Shown: positions 48,205-57,249, counted from the first letter of the stretch. The stretch is DNA of 64,000 nucleotides from Undibacterium umbellatum (GCF_014284125.1 NZ_JACOFX010000003.1:186001-250000), one strand, 5' to 3'. The notes: generated by a model from the letters alone, not told the origin. Program-made: numbers and translations.

Positions 48205-49436
48205 TTGCAAGTTCCGAAGCAGCGAGGGTAGCAGAGGCCGCCGTCCGTAACAGCTATGGGCGGCTGCTTGCCATTTTGTCGGCACGTTCGCATGACGTGG
48301 CCTGGGCAGAAGATGCTTTGTCCACGGCTTTTGAAAGTGCCTTGCAGCACTGGCCGCAAACTGGCATACCGGCAAAGCCTGAAGCCTGGTTATTGACCGT
48401 GGCCAGGCGCACCATGATCGATGTCGTGCGCCAGCGGCAAACCCAGGCAGCAGCCCTGCCTGATTTGCTCTTGCTCAGCGATGAATTGATGGAGGAGGTA
48501 GACAGCGCTGCAATCCCGGACCAGCGTCTGGCACTGATGTTTGCCTGCGCCCATCCTGCCATAGATGCCAGCATGCGGGCACCGTTGATTTTACAAACTA
48601 TCCTTGGCCTGGATGCGGCGGCAATAGCCTCCGCCTTTCTGGTTTCTCCAGCCACCATGGCGCAAAGGCTGGTACGGGCCAAGGCCAAGATACGTGATTC
48701 CGGCATTCCTTTGTTAGTGCCGGACCAGAGCGTCATCGGTGAAAGGCTGGATGCCATCACCGACGCCATCTATGCCATTTATACCGCAGGCTGGGCTGAT
48801 GTTACTGGTGCAGAAGGGCAAGCTAATCTGACTGATGAAGCCATCTGGCTGGCAGATTTGTTGGCTGCCTTGAAACCTGATGAAGCAGAGTCGCTGGGTT
48901 TGCTGGCACTCATGCTGTACACAGAATCGCGCCGGCCAGCGCGCCGAGATGTTAGCGGTGAGTATGTGCCGCTGGCACAGCAAGACACCAGTTTGTGGGA
49001 TGGTCGGCTTATCCATGCTGCTGAAAAAATCCTCAGACGCGCTAGTGCATTGCAACAAACCGGGCGCTATCAACTGGAAGCGGCCATACAATCTGCCCAT
49101 GTAGCAAGGCGCATCAGCGGCCAGACTGACTGGCCAGCCATAGTGCAACTGTATGCGCAGTTGATGCACATTACCGATTCCCCCGTAGTCGCCATCAACC
49201 ATGCTATTGCAGTGGCAGAAACCGCAGGCCCACAAGTGGCTTTGCATATGCTGCCTACTGTACAGGCACAGCCGCGCCTGCAAAATTACCAGGCTTACTG
49301 GGCAGCGCGGGCGCACTTATTGAGAAGTGCCGGTGAGTTGGTACTAGCACGCCAGGCTTATGATGTTGCCATAGGGCTGGAGCCGGATAAAACCGTGCGG
49401 CGTTTCTTGCAAAAGCAGCGCGTCAGTCTGGATTAA
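48186..49436 (+). CDS. ECF42-type RNA polymerase sigma factor
   Basis: A 416-residue sigma factor. Region 2 (about 20-85; WAEDALSTAFESALQHWP, KPEAWLLTVARRTMIDVVR) and region 4 (about 120-185; FACAHPAIDASMRAPLILQ, FLVSPATMAQRLVRAKAKI) are followed by the long helical C-terminal extension (DUF6596-like, about 190-416) that defines this group. No anti-sigma gene is adjacent; the extension or the DGPF partner is thought to control activity. It converges with the next gene, overlapping by 4 bases. Confidence 0.92.
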   Translation: MHGSSLVASSEAARVAEAAVRNSYGRLLAILSARSHDVAWAEDALSTAFESALQHWPQTGIPAKPEAWLLTVARRTMIDVVRQRQTQAAALPDLLLLSDELMEEVDSAAIPDQRLALMFACAHPAIDASMRAPLILQTILGLDAAAIASAFLVSPATMAQRLVRAKAKIRDSGIPLLVPDQSVIGERLDAITDAIYAIYTAGWADVTGAEGQANLTDEAIWLADLLAALKPDEAESLGLLALMLYTESRRPARRDVSGEYVPLAQQDTSLWDGRLIHAAEKILRRASALQQTGRYQLEAAIQSAHVARRISGQTDWPAIVQLYAQLMHITDSPVVAINHAIAVAETAGPQVALHMLPTVQAQPRLQNYQAYWAARAHLLRSAGELVLARQAYDVAIGLEPDKTVRRFLQKQRVSLD

Positions 49437-50128
49437 TAATTTTTGAGTAACAAGATTTCCAGCTTGTTTGCCAGGACAGCATGTTTTTTATGCACATAGT
49501 GGTAGAGTTGAGTGGTGCTGATTGCAGGTTTCAACATATGCACGGTGCCTTCCAGTCCCATTTCTCTCACCAGTTGCAAGCCAGCCTGTTCATCAATGAT
49601 GATCAGTTCTACGCGCCGGTGCAGCATTTGCCGGAAGGCTGCCTTGATATTTTGTTCGGCATGGCCGGTACTGAAACCCAGGGTATTTTGTTCTATGAGC
49701 TTGGTGCCCATTTCATATGAAAAAGTGTGCTTGCGCAAACTGTCCCAGCCTTTATCAACATCTATGTTTTTATCCAGGGCAAAAGCTACGGTATTGGTGC
49801 TTGCCAGAGGCACTGAAATTTGCAGGAGATTAGGATATTCCATACTCAGGCCTGCCTTACGCATGAGTTCACCGTCAAGGCGACCGCTATTGGATTCTTG
49901 CAAGGCGCGATTACCAGGCAGGTTGACAAACTCAATCTGCACGCCCAGATTTTTATAATGCTCAGTCAGATAGGCAGCAGCATTTTTTTCCATGGGACCA
50001 CCCTGGCCGAACGTGGCAATGCGCAAGTTTTCTTGCTGCGCCTGGGCGGGCCCAGTGTTGCTGAGGAAAAAAAAGCCGAATGCATAAAGCCAAGTCGCTA
50101 TTGTCTTGCCATGCTTGCCTGAGATCAT
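49433..50128 (-). CDS. Periplasmic solute-binding protein (SBP family 3-like)
   Basis: A 231-residue protein with a signal peptide (cleavage after AQAQ, about 31). The following region (LRIATFGQGGPMEKNAAAYL; LPGNRALQESNSGRLDGEL) resembles the amino-acid-binding family 3 fold, but the gene is solitary, with no permease or ATPase nearby. It may be a sensor or orphan binding protein. The ligand is unknown. Confidence 0.8.
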   Translation of the reverse strand: MISGKHGKTIATWLYAFGFFFLSNTGPAQAQQENLRIATFGQGGPMEKNAAAYLTEHYKNLGVQIEFVNLPGNRALQESNSGRLDGELMRKAGLSMEYPNLLQISVPLASTNTVAFALDKNIDVDKGWDSLRKHTFSYEMGTKLIEQNTLGFSTGHAEQNIKAAFRQMLHRRVELIIIDEQAGLQLVREMGLEGTVHMLKPAISTTQLYHYVHKKHAVLANKLEILLLKNY

Positions 50129-50172
50129 GTCTGAACTCCATCTCCATCACTGGATGCGTGTTTTCCTCAAGA

Positions 50173-50205
50173 ATTGCCAAGGCAGATACGCCTGGCAATT
50201 TTTTT
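50173..50205 (+). terminator. Terminator-like hairpin upstream of carbonic anhydrase
   Basis: ATTGCCAAGGC / GCCTGGCAAT (one bulged A, loop AGATAC) followed by seven T residues. It points in the plus direction but no plus-strand gene ends just before it. It could be an attenuator in the carbonic anhydrase leader or an insulator between the divergent genes. Confidence 0.6.
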
Positions 50206-50324
50206 GCCCATGTCAAATAGATCATGTCAGATGGACCATGGTAGATTAGCATGCCAGGATATATTATGCAGCCAAACGCCAATGCGGTTAGAATCTCGCC
50301 TGTCTAAAATAAATGGGCGAGAGC

Positions 50325-51002
50325 ATGAACGCAACAAGCAACACTGGATTGACTCCACAGCAATTATTTGAAAACAACCGCAATTGGGCTGCTGCGATCA
50401 CGGCAAAAGATGCTGATTTTTTTAAGAAGCTGGCAGCACAACAAAGCCCTGAATACTTATGGATAGGCTGCTCTGATAGCCGCGTTCCAGCGAATGAATT
50501 GCTGGGTCTTTTGCCTGGCGAATTATTCGTCCACCGCAATATTGCCAACGTCGTCGTCCATTCTGATTTGAATTGCCTGTCGGTACTGCAATTCGCGATT
50601 GACGTGCTTGGCGTCAAGCACATCATCATCTGCGGTCACTATGGTTGCTCAGGTGTGCATGCTGCATTGACCAAACGCCGTGTTGGCCTGGCAGACAACT
50701 GGTTGCGCCATGTGCAGGACGTGCATCAAAAGCATGAAAAATACCTGGGTGAGGCACTGTCTTTGCAGCAACAAAGCGAACGCCTGTGCGAATTGAATGT
50801 CATCGAACAAGTCGTCAACCTGTGCCAGACCACTATCGTGCAAGATGCATGGGACCGTGGCCAGCCATTAACCGTGCATGGTTGGGTGTACGGCTTGCGT
50901 GATGGCTTGCTCAGTGAGTTGGGGATGACCGTCAGCTCAGCCGATGAACTGGCCCCGCACCTCGAAGCCAGTTTGGCGCGTTATGATGAAGTGGCGAAAT
51001 AA
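50325..51002 (+). CDS. can: Beta-class carbonic anhydrase
   Basis: Interconverts CO2 and bicarbonate in the cytoplasm. The 225-residue protein carries the zinc and catalytic motifs CSDSRVP (about 49) and ICGHYGCSG (about 103), plus HRNIANVV. Full length for the family. The ATG at 50325 is chosen; an ATG four codons upstream lies in what looks like its ribosome-binding region (GGGCGAGAG). Confidence 0.94.
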   Translation: MNATSNTGLTPQQLFENNRNWAAAITAKDADFFKKLAAQQSPEYLWIGCSDSRVPANELLGLLPGELFVHRNIANVVVHSDLNCLSVLQFAIDVLGVKHIIICGHYGCSGVHAALTKRRVGLADNWLRHVQDVHQKHEKYLGEALSLQQQSERLCELNVIEQVVNLCQTTIVQDAWDRGQPLTVHGWVYGLRDGLLSELGMTVSSADELAPHLEASLARYDEVAK

Positions 51003-51108
51003 GTGGCTAAATCAGTGACAATTAAGTTGTAGACTGGATAGATGGCTGCATTAAGCAGCCATCGCTACATTTGCAACGACTATGCATCTTCGCAATGGAG
51101 TTATCCAA

Positions 51109-51276
51109 ATGAAAATGCGAAAAAAATCAGATTTGCCCAGCAAACTTTGCCAGACTTGCGGTTTGCCATTTAACTGGCGCAAGAAATGGGAAAAAAACTG
51201 GGACGAAGTCAAATATTGTTCCCAGCGCTGTCGCAACAACAATCACGGCAATAGCAGTGGCAAGTCACAGGCTTGA
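51109..51276 (+). CDS. DUF2256 protein (small zinc-binding)
   Basis: A 55-residue basic protein with paired cysteines (LCQTCGLPF and [11 protein letters not shown]), likely binding one zinc, and the family segment [22 protein letters not shown] lies about 9 bases before the ATG. DUF2256 genes usually sit beside photolyase-related genes; here the photolyase gene starts 27 bases later. Confidence 0.9.
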   Translation: MKMRKKSDLPSKLCQTCGLPFNWRKKWEKNWDEVKYCSQRCRNNNHGNSSGKSQA

Positions 51277-51302
51277 GAGCCGTTATCAAATCGGAAAGCG
51301 CC

Positions 51303-52850
51303 ATGCAAACTGCTGCACCCGCAACCACATTGCGCCTTATTCTGGGTGACCAGCTCAATCCTGTGCATAGCTGGTTTAGCCAAACTTCCGACGATGTCGT
51401 TTATGTCATGATGGAAATCCGGCAAGAAACGGATTACGTCCTGCACCACGCCCAAAAAATCATCGCCATCTTTGCTGCCATGCGCGATCTGGCTACGCAA
51501 CTGCAAGCTGCCGGACATCGCCTGCACTATCTGACTATCGATGATGCAGACAATACACAATCACTGACAGCCAATCTTGACTGGCTGCAGGCGCATTATC
51601 AGTGCAGCCAGTTTGAATACCAGGAGCCTGATGAATTCAAGCTCGATGCGCAACTTGCTGCCTACAGCGACGCCAGCGAGATCAATTGCCGCATGTGCAG
51701 TAGCGAACATTTTTTTACCCGCCGTGATGAAGCCGCCATCCTGTTTGAAGGTCGCAAGAAATGGCTGATGGAAAATTTCTATCGCCACATGCGCGTCAAG
51801 CACCAGGTCTTGCTGGAAGAGGCGAACAAGCCAGTAGGCGGTCAGTGGAATTATGATCACGACAATCGCAAAGTCTGGCCAGGCATACCCTGGGAGCCGG
51901 CAGATTTCCGGCCACGGCATGATCATTCAGCTTTATGGGCAACCATACAGCAGGCAGGGATCAATAGCTTTGGCGACGCAAACGCAAGCAACTTCGCATG
52001 GCCACTGAACCGCGCAGAAGCACTGGCGCAACTCGACGCTTTTATCCAGCATGCCCTGCCGCATTTTGGTGAGTTTCAGGATGCCATGAGCAGCAAGTCA
52101 TGGCGATTGTTCCATTCGCTGATTTCCTTTGCCCTGAATGTCAACATGCTGCATCCACAAGAAGTGGTCAGCAAGGTCGAAGCTGCTTTGTGGTCAGGTC
52201 ATGCCGCCTTGCCTGCGGTAGAGGGGTATATACGACAGATACTGGGCTGGCGCGAATATGTGCGTGGTATCTACTGGGCGCAAATGCCCGGCTATGATGA
52301 GCATAATTTCTTTGCCCATGAAGCAGAATTACCATCATGGTTCTGGACTGGAAAAACAAAAATGCGTTGTCTCTCCAGCGCCATCAGCCAGTCGCTGGAA
52401 CATGCCCACGCCCACCATATACAAAGACTGATGGTCATTGGTAATTTTGCCTTGCTGGCGGGCTTGCAGCCACAGCAGGTACATCGCTGGTATCTCGGTA
52501 TTTATATTGATGCGTTTGAGTGGGTAGAGTTGCCCAATACTCTGGGCATGAGCCAGTTTGCTGATGGTGGTATGCTTGCTACCAAACCCTATGTGTCAGC
52601 CGCAGCCTATATTGACAAAATGAGTGATTATTGCAAGGGCTGTCATTATGATAAAAAGCAACGCACTGGTGAAAGTGCCTGCCCCTACAATGCCCTCTAC
52701 TGGGATTTTTTTGCGCGTAACGAAGACAAGTTATCCAGCAACCCGCGCATAGGCATGGTGTACCCGCAACTCAGGAAAATGGATAAAGAAGTCTTGCAGG
52801 GGCTACGCGACAGGGCAACAGATATACGCGCCAGCCTCGACGATCTTTAA
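51303..52850 (+). CDS. Cryptochrome/photolyase-related protein (FeS-BCP type, possible (6-4) photolyase)
   Basis: A 515-residue flavoprotein of the prokaryotic DPRP/FeS-BCP group that repairs (6-4) photoproducts with light. The start LRLILGDQLNPVHSWF is the family signature. FAD-binding segments include VEAALWSGHAALPAVEGYIRQ (trimmed) and GWREYVRG. The four iron-sulfur cysteines are represented by C-mid in the central part and YCKGCHYD plus GESACPYN near the C-terminus. The ATG at 51303 is preferred to a TTG ten codons upstream that overlaps DUF2256. Confidence 0.93.
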   Translation: MQTAAPATTLRLILGDQLNPVHSWFSQTSDDVVYVMMEIRQETDYVLHHAQKIIAIFAAMRDLATQLQAAGHRLHYLTIDDADNTQSLTANLDWLQAHYQCSQFEYQEPDEFKLDAQLAAYSDASEINCRMCSSEHFFTRRDEAAILFEGRKKWLMENFYRHMRVKHQVLLEEANKPVGGQWNYDHDNRKVWPGIPWEPADFRPRHDHSALWATIQQAGINSFGDANASNFAWPLNRAEALAQLDAFIQHALPHFGEFQDAMSSKSWRLFHSLISFALNVNMLHPQEVVSKVEAALWSGHAALPAVEGYIRQILGWREYVRGIYWAQMPGYDEHNFFAHEAELPSWFWTGKTKMRCLSSAISQSLEHAHAHHIQRLMVIGNFALLAGLQPQQVHRWYLGIYIDAFEWVELPNTLGMSQFADGGMLATKPYVSAAAYIDKMSDYCKGCHYDKKQRTGESACPYNALYWDFFARNEDKLSSNPRIGMVYPQLRKMDKEVLQGLRDRATDIRASLDDL

Positions 52851-52889
52851 GTACATTGTTTGCAGCACCTCGCATTTGAAAGCCAGAAA

Positions 52890-53129
52890 ATGAATCCCAT
52901 ACAGCCAAACAAGCTCATGCTCTCCAAATGGACTGCGGTAGAAGTCGTTGCCAAACAAAAGCACTTTCTGGTCAGTAAAGTCTATTTGCCTGAGCAACAA
53001 GAAGGGCAGCTTGTCATGAATACCCAGGTAGAATTTGTTGAGCTTGAAGCTGTCTATACCAAGGCCAAGCGTAAGATCGCCTGGCGGGAACTGACTGACA
53101 CGACCATGTGGAAACAAGGATGGGTATGA
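52890..53129 (+). CDS. TIGR02450-family Trp-rich small protein
   Basis: A 79-residue protein starting MNPIQPNKLMLSKWTAVE, with KHFLVSKVY and three Trp, two in the closing WRELTDTTMWKQGWV. The family is small, of unknown function, and commonly accompanies photolyase/cryptochrome genes in proteobacteria. It is ATGA-overlapped with the downstream SDR gene. Confidence 0.9.
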   Translation: MNPIQPNKLMLSKWTAVEVVAKQKHFLVSKVYLPEQQEGQLVMNTQVEFVELEAVYTKAKRKIAWRELTDTTMWKQGWV

Positions 53130-53839
53130 TGGCGGATAGTTTACTAAGCTCCTTCCCGCAGGGCTTCAGGGCGCTTGTGATTGGCGCTTCTGGTGGCATA
53201 GGTGCGGCATTTGTAGAATTATTGCGTGCGCAAGAACATTGCGGCCAGGTTGTAAGCCTGCATCGCCAAAGCCAGCCGCCACTGGACTTCGCCCTTGAAG
53301 AGAGCATCGCGCAAGCCGCTACTGTGATGAAAGAACACGGCCCTTTTCATCTCATCATCAATGCGACTGGCGTATTGCATACCGCTGACTTCATGCCTGA
53401 GAAAAAACTGGCCGATTTGCAGTATGCACAAATGCAGGCGACCTTCCTCGTCAATACCTTTGGCCCGGCCATGCTCCTGCGTCACTTCGCACCTCTGCTC
53501 GACAAGCAAAGAGGCGTCATGGCGATGCTCTCTGCCAAGGTTGGCAGCATAGAAGATAACCGGCTTGGCGGCTGGTATAGCTATCGCGCCTCCAAGGCCG
53601 CATTGAACATGATGATCAAGACCGCAGCCATAGAACTTAAACGCACCCAGCCAAACGCAGTTTTATTTGCCTTGCACCCCGGCACGGTCAACACTGCATT
53701 GTCACAACCCTTTCGCGGTGCCAGCATAGGCCGCCCTGTCACACAGGCAGCCAGTGAAATGCTGGCTTTGATCGACAGCATGCAGCCTGCACAATCGGGC
53801 GAGTTTTATACCTATGCTGGAGAGACGCTGCCCTGGTAA
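53126..53839 (+). CDS. Short-chain dehydrogenase/reductase of the light-response cluster
   Basis: A 237-residue classical-type SDR with the cofactor motif VIGASGGIGAAFVE, an NAG-like INATGV, and the catalytic YSYRASKAALNM (Tyr-x3-Lys). It has family end features (HPGTVNT). AAGGA lies about 7 bases before the ATG at 53126, which overlaps the stop of the preceding gene. Substrate unknown; such SDRs recur in photolyase-linked operons. Confidence 0.9.
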   Translation: MMADSLLSSFPQGFRALVIGASGGIGAAFVELLRAQEHCGQVVSLHRQSQPPLDFALEESIAQAATVMKEHGPFHLIINATGVLHTADFMPEKKLADLQYAQMQATFLVNTFGPAMLLRHFAPLLDKQRGVMAMLSAKVGSIEDNRLGGWYSYRASKAALNMMIKTAAIELKRTQPNAVLFALHPGTVNTALSQPFRGASIGRPVTQAASEMLALIDSMQPAQSGEFYTYAGETLPW

Positions 53840-53843
53840 ATTC

Positions 53844-54461
53844 TCAAAGCAGTTGCATAACTTCATGCAACTGCTTGCGTGGTTTTTGCGGCCAGTTGCC
53901 TGCCGCCGCATAACCCACAGTGATCAGCATGACCGGGATTTCTGTTTCATGCAAATCAAACTCACGCGTCACCGCATCTGTATCAAAGCCACTCAGGGCG
54001 CAAGATGCCAGCCCCTTGCCTTGTGCTGCCAGCATCAGCGTCATGGCCGCCAGTGAAGCTGAGCGCAAGGCCTCATCCCTTTGCAACATCGCATTATCAG
54101 TATGGCTTTGTGTTGCCATGCCCACCCATGTCGTCAACATCTGGTCGTCAATGATCCCCACATCAACAGCCGGGCGTAAGGCGGGTTCAAGCTGAGTGTG
54201 CGCATTCAGCGTGCCGCAGATGATGAAAGTCACTGCAGCATCGCTGACCTTTTGCTGATTAAAAGCTGCTGCCTGCAAACGCTGCTTGGCCACGTCGCTG
54301 ACAACGGCCAGGAATTTCCAGTTCTGAAAATTATAGGCAGACGGCGCCAGGGTCGCCAGTCTTACCAGTTCGCTGATTTCGGCATGGCTGAGTTTGCGAT
54401 TGCTGTCGTAGTTATTCGCAGAGACACGGGACTCGATAATTTCTTGTATGGATGCGTGCAT
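53844..54461 (-). CDS. Nitroreductase-family FMN oxidoreductase
   Basis: A 205-residue protein starting MHASIQEIIESRVSANNYD after AAGGA. Family segments include LATLAPSAYNFQNWKFLAV, the central HTDNAMLQRDEALRSASLAAM and late GYAAAGNWPQKPRK. It likely reduces nitro or quinone compounds with NAD(P)H. The longer frame to 54551 overlaps the upstream EamA gene's end and adds a non-conserved hydrophobic lead, so it is not used. Confidence 0.9.
   Translation of the reverse strand: MHASIQEIIESRVSANNYDSNRKLSHAEISELVRLATLAPSAYNFQNWKFLAVVSDVAKQRLQAAAFNQQKVSDAAVTFIICGTLNAHTQLEPALRPAVDVGIIDDQMLTTWVGMATQSHTDNAMLQRDEALRSASLAAMTLMLAAQGKGLASCALSGFDTDAVTREFDLHETEIPVMLITVGYAAAGNWPQKPRKQLHEVMQLL
53847..53876. 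repeat. 12-bp hairpin between the convergent SDR and nitroreductase genes
   Basis: AAGCAGTTGCAT, loop AACTTC, ATGCAACTGCTT. It lies in the last codons of the nitroreductase gene, just past the SDR stop at 53839. No perfect T-run follows on either strand, but on the plus strand GTGGTTTTTG comes shortly after. It may serve as a terminator for the plus-strand operon. Confidence 0.5.
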
Positions 54462-54510
54462 TTTGTTTTCCTTGATGAAGGTGAAGATGAAAGTGACGGC
54501 GATAAAAATT

Positions 54511-55392
54511 TCAGGCCTGGTTGCGCATGCTTTTTTGCACGACGATGACACTGGTAAGAACGATCAATAAACCTGCCAGCGACATCCCCCGCATGCTTTG
54601 ATCCAGCACGACCCAGCCCAGGATGACGGCGGTGATGGGGCTTAACAAACCGAGTGAAGACACGGCAACTGGTGACAAGCGCGCTATGCCGCGAAACCAC
54701 AGGCTATACGCCAGTAGTGCACCCACAATGGACAGATAGGCATAACCCAATATCTGCGTCAGGTTCAGTGCAGGCAGTGGGGCATCCACTAGCAGGCTTA
54801 AAGGCAGCAGGATCAAGCCACCCAGTAACAGCTGCCAGCCAGTGAAAGCCAACACCGGCAAACTGCTTTGCCAGCGTCGCGACAAATATGTGCCACCCGC
54901 CATGCAAATCGCCCCTGTCGCAGCGGCAGCCAGGCCCACGGCATCCATCACTGCAGTCGCCGACAGCAATAAAGCTGCCATGCCCAGCACCGCAAAGATG
55001 CTGGCCGTGATTGCCACCACCGCTGGCCTGCGCTTGTCCAGCAACCAGGCCATCGCCATGATCAGTAAGGGTTGTATGGAGCCAATCACGGCTGCCATAC
55101 CACCAGGCAGGCGATAAGCCGCAATGAACAGCAAAGCCTGGAAGAAACCTATGTTCAGCGCCGCCAGCACCAGCAAACGTCCCCATTCACGCGACAAAGG
55201 CAGGCGCTTGCAAAACAGCACCAGCAAAATCCCGCTGGGCAGACAGCGTAGCAAGGCAGCAGTAAATGGCCGGTCTGGTGGCAAGAATTGTGTCGTGACG
55301 ATATAAGTCGAACCCCAGATGGCAGGTGCCAGCGCAGTCAACAAGGTATCGAGCCAGAAGTTAAGTCGGGAAGGCATATTTGCAGTTTTCAT
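54511..55392 (-). CDS. EamA/DMT-superfamily exporter controlled by MarR
   Basis: A 293-residue inner-membrane protein with ten helices in two EamA repeats (GSTYIVTTQFLPPDRP; PGGMAAVIGSIQPLL; and SPVAVSSLGLLSPITAVILGW region). Substrate unknown; amino-acid or drug-like compounds are usual for this group. It is divergent from a marR-type gene with two operator-like palindromes between, so repression by MarR and induction by a ligand is likely. Confidence 0.9.
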   Translation of the reverse strand: MKTANMPSRLNFWLDTLLTALAPAIWGSTYIVTTQFLPPDRPFTAALLRCLPSGILLVLFCKRLPLSREWGRLLVLAALNIGFFQALLFIAAYRLPGGMAAVIGSIQPLLIMAMAWLLDKRRPAVVAITASIFAVLGMAALLLSATAVMDAVGLAAAATGAICMAGGTYLSRRWQSSLPVLAFTGWQLLLGGLILLPLSLLVDAPLPALNLTQILGYAYLSIVGALLAYSLWFRGIARLSPVAVSSLGLLSPITAVILGWVVLDQSMRGMSLAGLLIVLTSVIVVQKSMRNQA

Positions 55393-55399
55393 GATAATG

Positions 55400-55450
55400 T
55401 CTTGAGTTCAAGATAAATCATGGTAGCACAAACTATCTTGATATCAAGAT
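55400..55450. promoter_or_regulatory. Two MarR operator-like palindromes
   Basis: Site 1, TCTTGAGTTCAAGA (55400-55413), and site 2, ATCTTGATATCAAGAT (55435-55450). Both have the TCTTGA-N(2-4)-TCAAGA form, and their centres are 36 bases apart. They lie between the divergent EamA and MarR genes, with site 1 close to the EamA start. This is the classical arrangement for autoregulated MarR repression. Confidence 0.75.
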
Positions 55451-55557
55451 AAAATCCCCGTGCTGCGTGTGGTCTTTCAAGGCATGGGCAAGGAGGCGCA
55501 GCAACCAGCGCATATAATGGACGCCTGCAAAGAATAAATAATCAGGGAGTAAGCAAG

Positions 55558-56067
55558 ATGGGGGAAAAGACAATGGATGCAGTCGACAAGATACTGGAGC
55601 AGTGGCGCATTGCCAGACCAGACCTTGATTGCAGCCCCATGGAAAACATAGGCCGCCTGCGCCGTTGCAGTGACCTGCTGGGGCGCGAACTGGAAGCCAC
55701 CTTCAGCAGCTTCGGCATGAGCGCCTGGGAGTTTGATATGCTGGCCACACTGCGACGCTCCAGCGCCACTTTCTGCATGAGCCCGACCGATCTGTTCTCG
55801 AAACTCATGGTCACCTCCGGCACCATGACCCACAGACTGCAAAAACTCGAAGCCAGCGGCTGGATACTACGCCTGCAAAACCCCGACGACGCCCGCAGCA
55901 TGCTGGTGCAATTGACAGATACCGGCAAAGACCTGGTAGACCGCGCAGTGGCTGCTCATGTGGAAAATGAAAGGCGCATCATGTCTGGTTTGAGTGCTGC
56001 GGATTTGAAACGTTTGAATGAAGGGCTGAGGGCGATGCTGGCGGTGCTGGAGAAGGTGGAAGGGTGA
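55558..56067 (+). CDS. MarR-family transcriptional regulator
   Basis: A 169-residue winged-HTH protein. The ATG follows AGGGAG. The recognition region (about 60-115) includes CMSPTDLFSKLMVTSGTMTHRLQKLEASG and the wing LQNPDDARSMLVQLTDTG. N- and C-terminal helices form the dimer. It presumably binds the two palindromes upstream and controls the divergent exporter and itself. Confidence 0.92.
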   Translation: MGEKTMDAVDKILEQWRIARPDLDCSPMENIGRLRRCSDLLGRELEATFSSFGMSAWEFDMLATLRRSSATFCMSPTDLFSKLMVTSGTMTHRLQKLEASGWILRLQNPDDARSMLVQLTDTGKDLVDRAVAAHVENERRIMSGLSAADLKRLNEGLRAMLAVLEKVEG

Positions 56068-56133
56068 TGGCAAAAAATTTTTTGTGTGATGATCAGAACG
56101 TAGTCGCATGAATAAAAATTGCAACTGGATAAT

Positions 56134-56236
56134 CGTAGGGCGCAATATATTGCGCCGTATGTGCGCATCGCACACGACATACATATTTATCCCGGAACCT
56201 TGACGCACCATGCGGCGCATTGCATTACGCCCTACG
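56134..56236. repeat. MITE/REP-like inverted-repeat element (103 bp)
   Basis: CGTAGGGCGCAATATATTGC at the left and GCATTACGCCCTACG at the right form a 22-bp imperfect inverted repeat (17 of 22 complementary). The 'GTAGGGCGCAAT...' type of sequence is a common dispersed element in proteobacteria. It lies between the MarR gene and the next gene; no coding capacity. Confidence 0.6.
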
Positions 56237-56330
56237 CCATTGAAAACGATCATTGAAGCAAAGTTGAGTCAGGCTGCACAAAAGAAAAACGATTTTATTT
56301 TATCGGAGGATATGTGGGAGATTGCAAGCG

Positions 56331-57074
56331 ATGACAGTGCAACGACCTGAAGGATTTATTTGCAGGCATAAGGACGTCAAACTCGAAGGCTATTTTTTGG
56401 GTTTCGTCACGACAGGAAATCCAGTTATCCAGGGTGGATATTGTGTATATGAATTTTCAACCTTGCCAAAACCTGTAAAGATAGTATCTTCAGCACTTTG
56501 GCGTGGTTACGTATCGCATTATCTGCTGGATGAGCACGGTCATTTATATCTGCAGGGATTCGAATATCCTGGCCAGCGCGTTGAATTTTGCGATATCGCT
56601 CATGAGAAATTGACGGGGGATTTTTACCTTGCTTTTTCCAAAGGAATTTACATCGACAGGACCTATGTACCTTTTAAAGATGGCGTGGTGGTCACAGATG
56701 AATCATTGTGGATAAAGGAAAATACCGGCCGCACCAGAAACTCATGGATGCTGGAGGCAGAAGCAAAATTCCTTGAAGAAAATAATTGCTTTGTCAGCAT
56801 AGATTTTGGTGTGAATGCACTGGCAATTCAGGAGCAATATACGGTTTACATTGATGGCAATATTGCCTCCACCCACAAGAAAGATATTGCACCAAAAAAT
56901 TCTATTTTGATGCGTGTCAAGCAAGGTGATCATAGAATTGTTGTGCGCGAACTTGATTACAAGAAAAAAGACAGGAAGGAATCTGAGACGCTTTATTTTT
57001 CAGTTACTCCGGAACATGAGGTGCATTTTCGTTTTCGCGTCGTCAATGATGAGTTGCAGTTGAGTGTAGATTAA
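56331..57074 (+). CDS. Hypothetical cytoplasmic protein
   Basis: A 247-residue protein beginning MTVQRPEGFICRHKD. No signal peptide or membrane helix. The middle contains strands and YVPFKDGVVVTDESLWI; the C-terminal part (about 150-245, with 'YTVYIDGNIASTHKKD' and 'GDHRIVVRELD') looks like an all-beta domain. No family recognised. A TTG three codons upstream is an alternative start; the GGAGG further up is better placed for a 12-codon frame that stops here. Confidence 0.65.
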   Translation: MTVQRPEGFICRHKDVKLEGYFLGFVTTGNPVIQGGYCVYEFSTLPKPVKIVSSALWRGYVSHYLLDEHGHLYLQGFEYPGQRVEFCDIAHEKLTGDFYLAFSKGIYIDRTYVPFKDGVVVTDESLWIKENTGRTRNSWMLEAEAKFLEENNCFVSIDFGVNALAIQEQYTVYIDGNIASTHKKDIAPKNSILMRVKQGDHRIVVRELDYKKKDRKESETLYFSVTPEHEVHFRFRVVNDELQLSVD

Positions 57075-57249
57075 TCCAGGATTTGGGAGGTGCTGGCCAG
57101 CGCGTAGATAAGATTTTTCACAACGTAATCGTACGCATAGTGTGCATCAAAATAAGTATCTCAGATCTTCGCGTTAAAGCTGTCAGAGAAATGCTTTTTT
57201 TAGTTTAATGTTTGGTACGTTCTTTTAACTGAGTTGTTAGCGGCGACTT

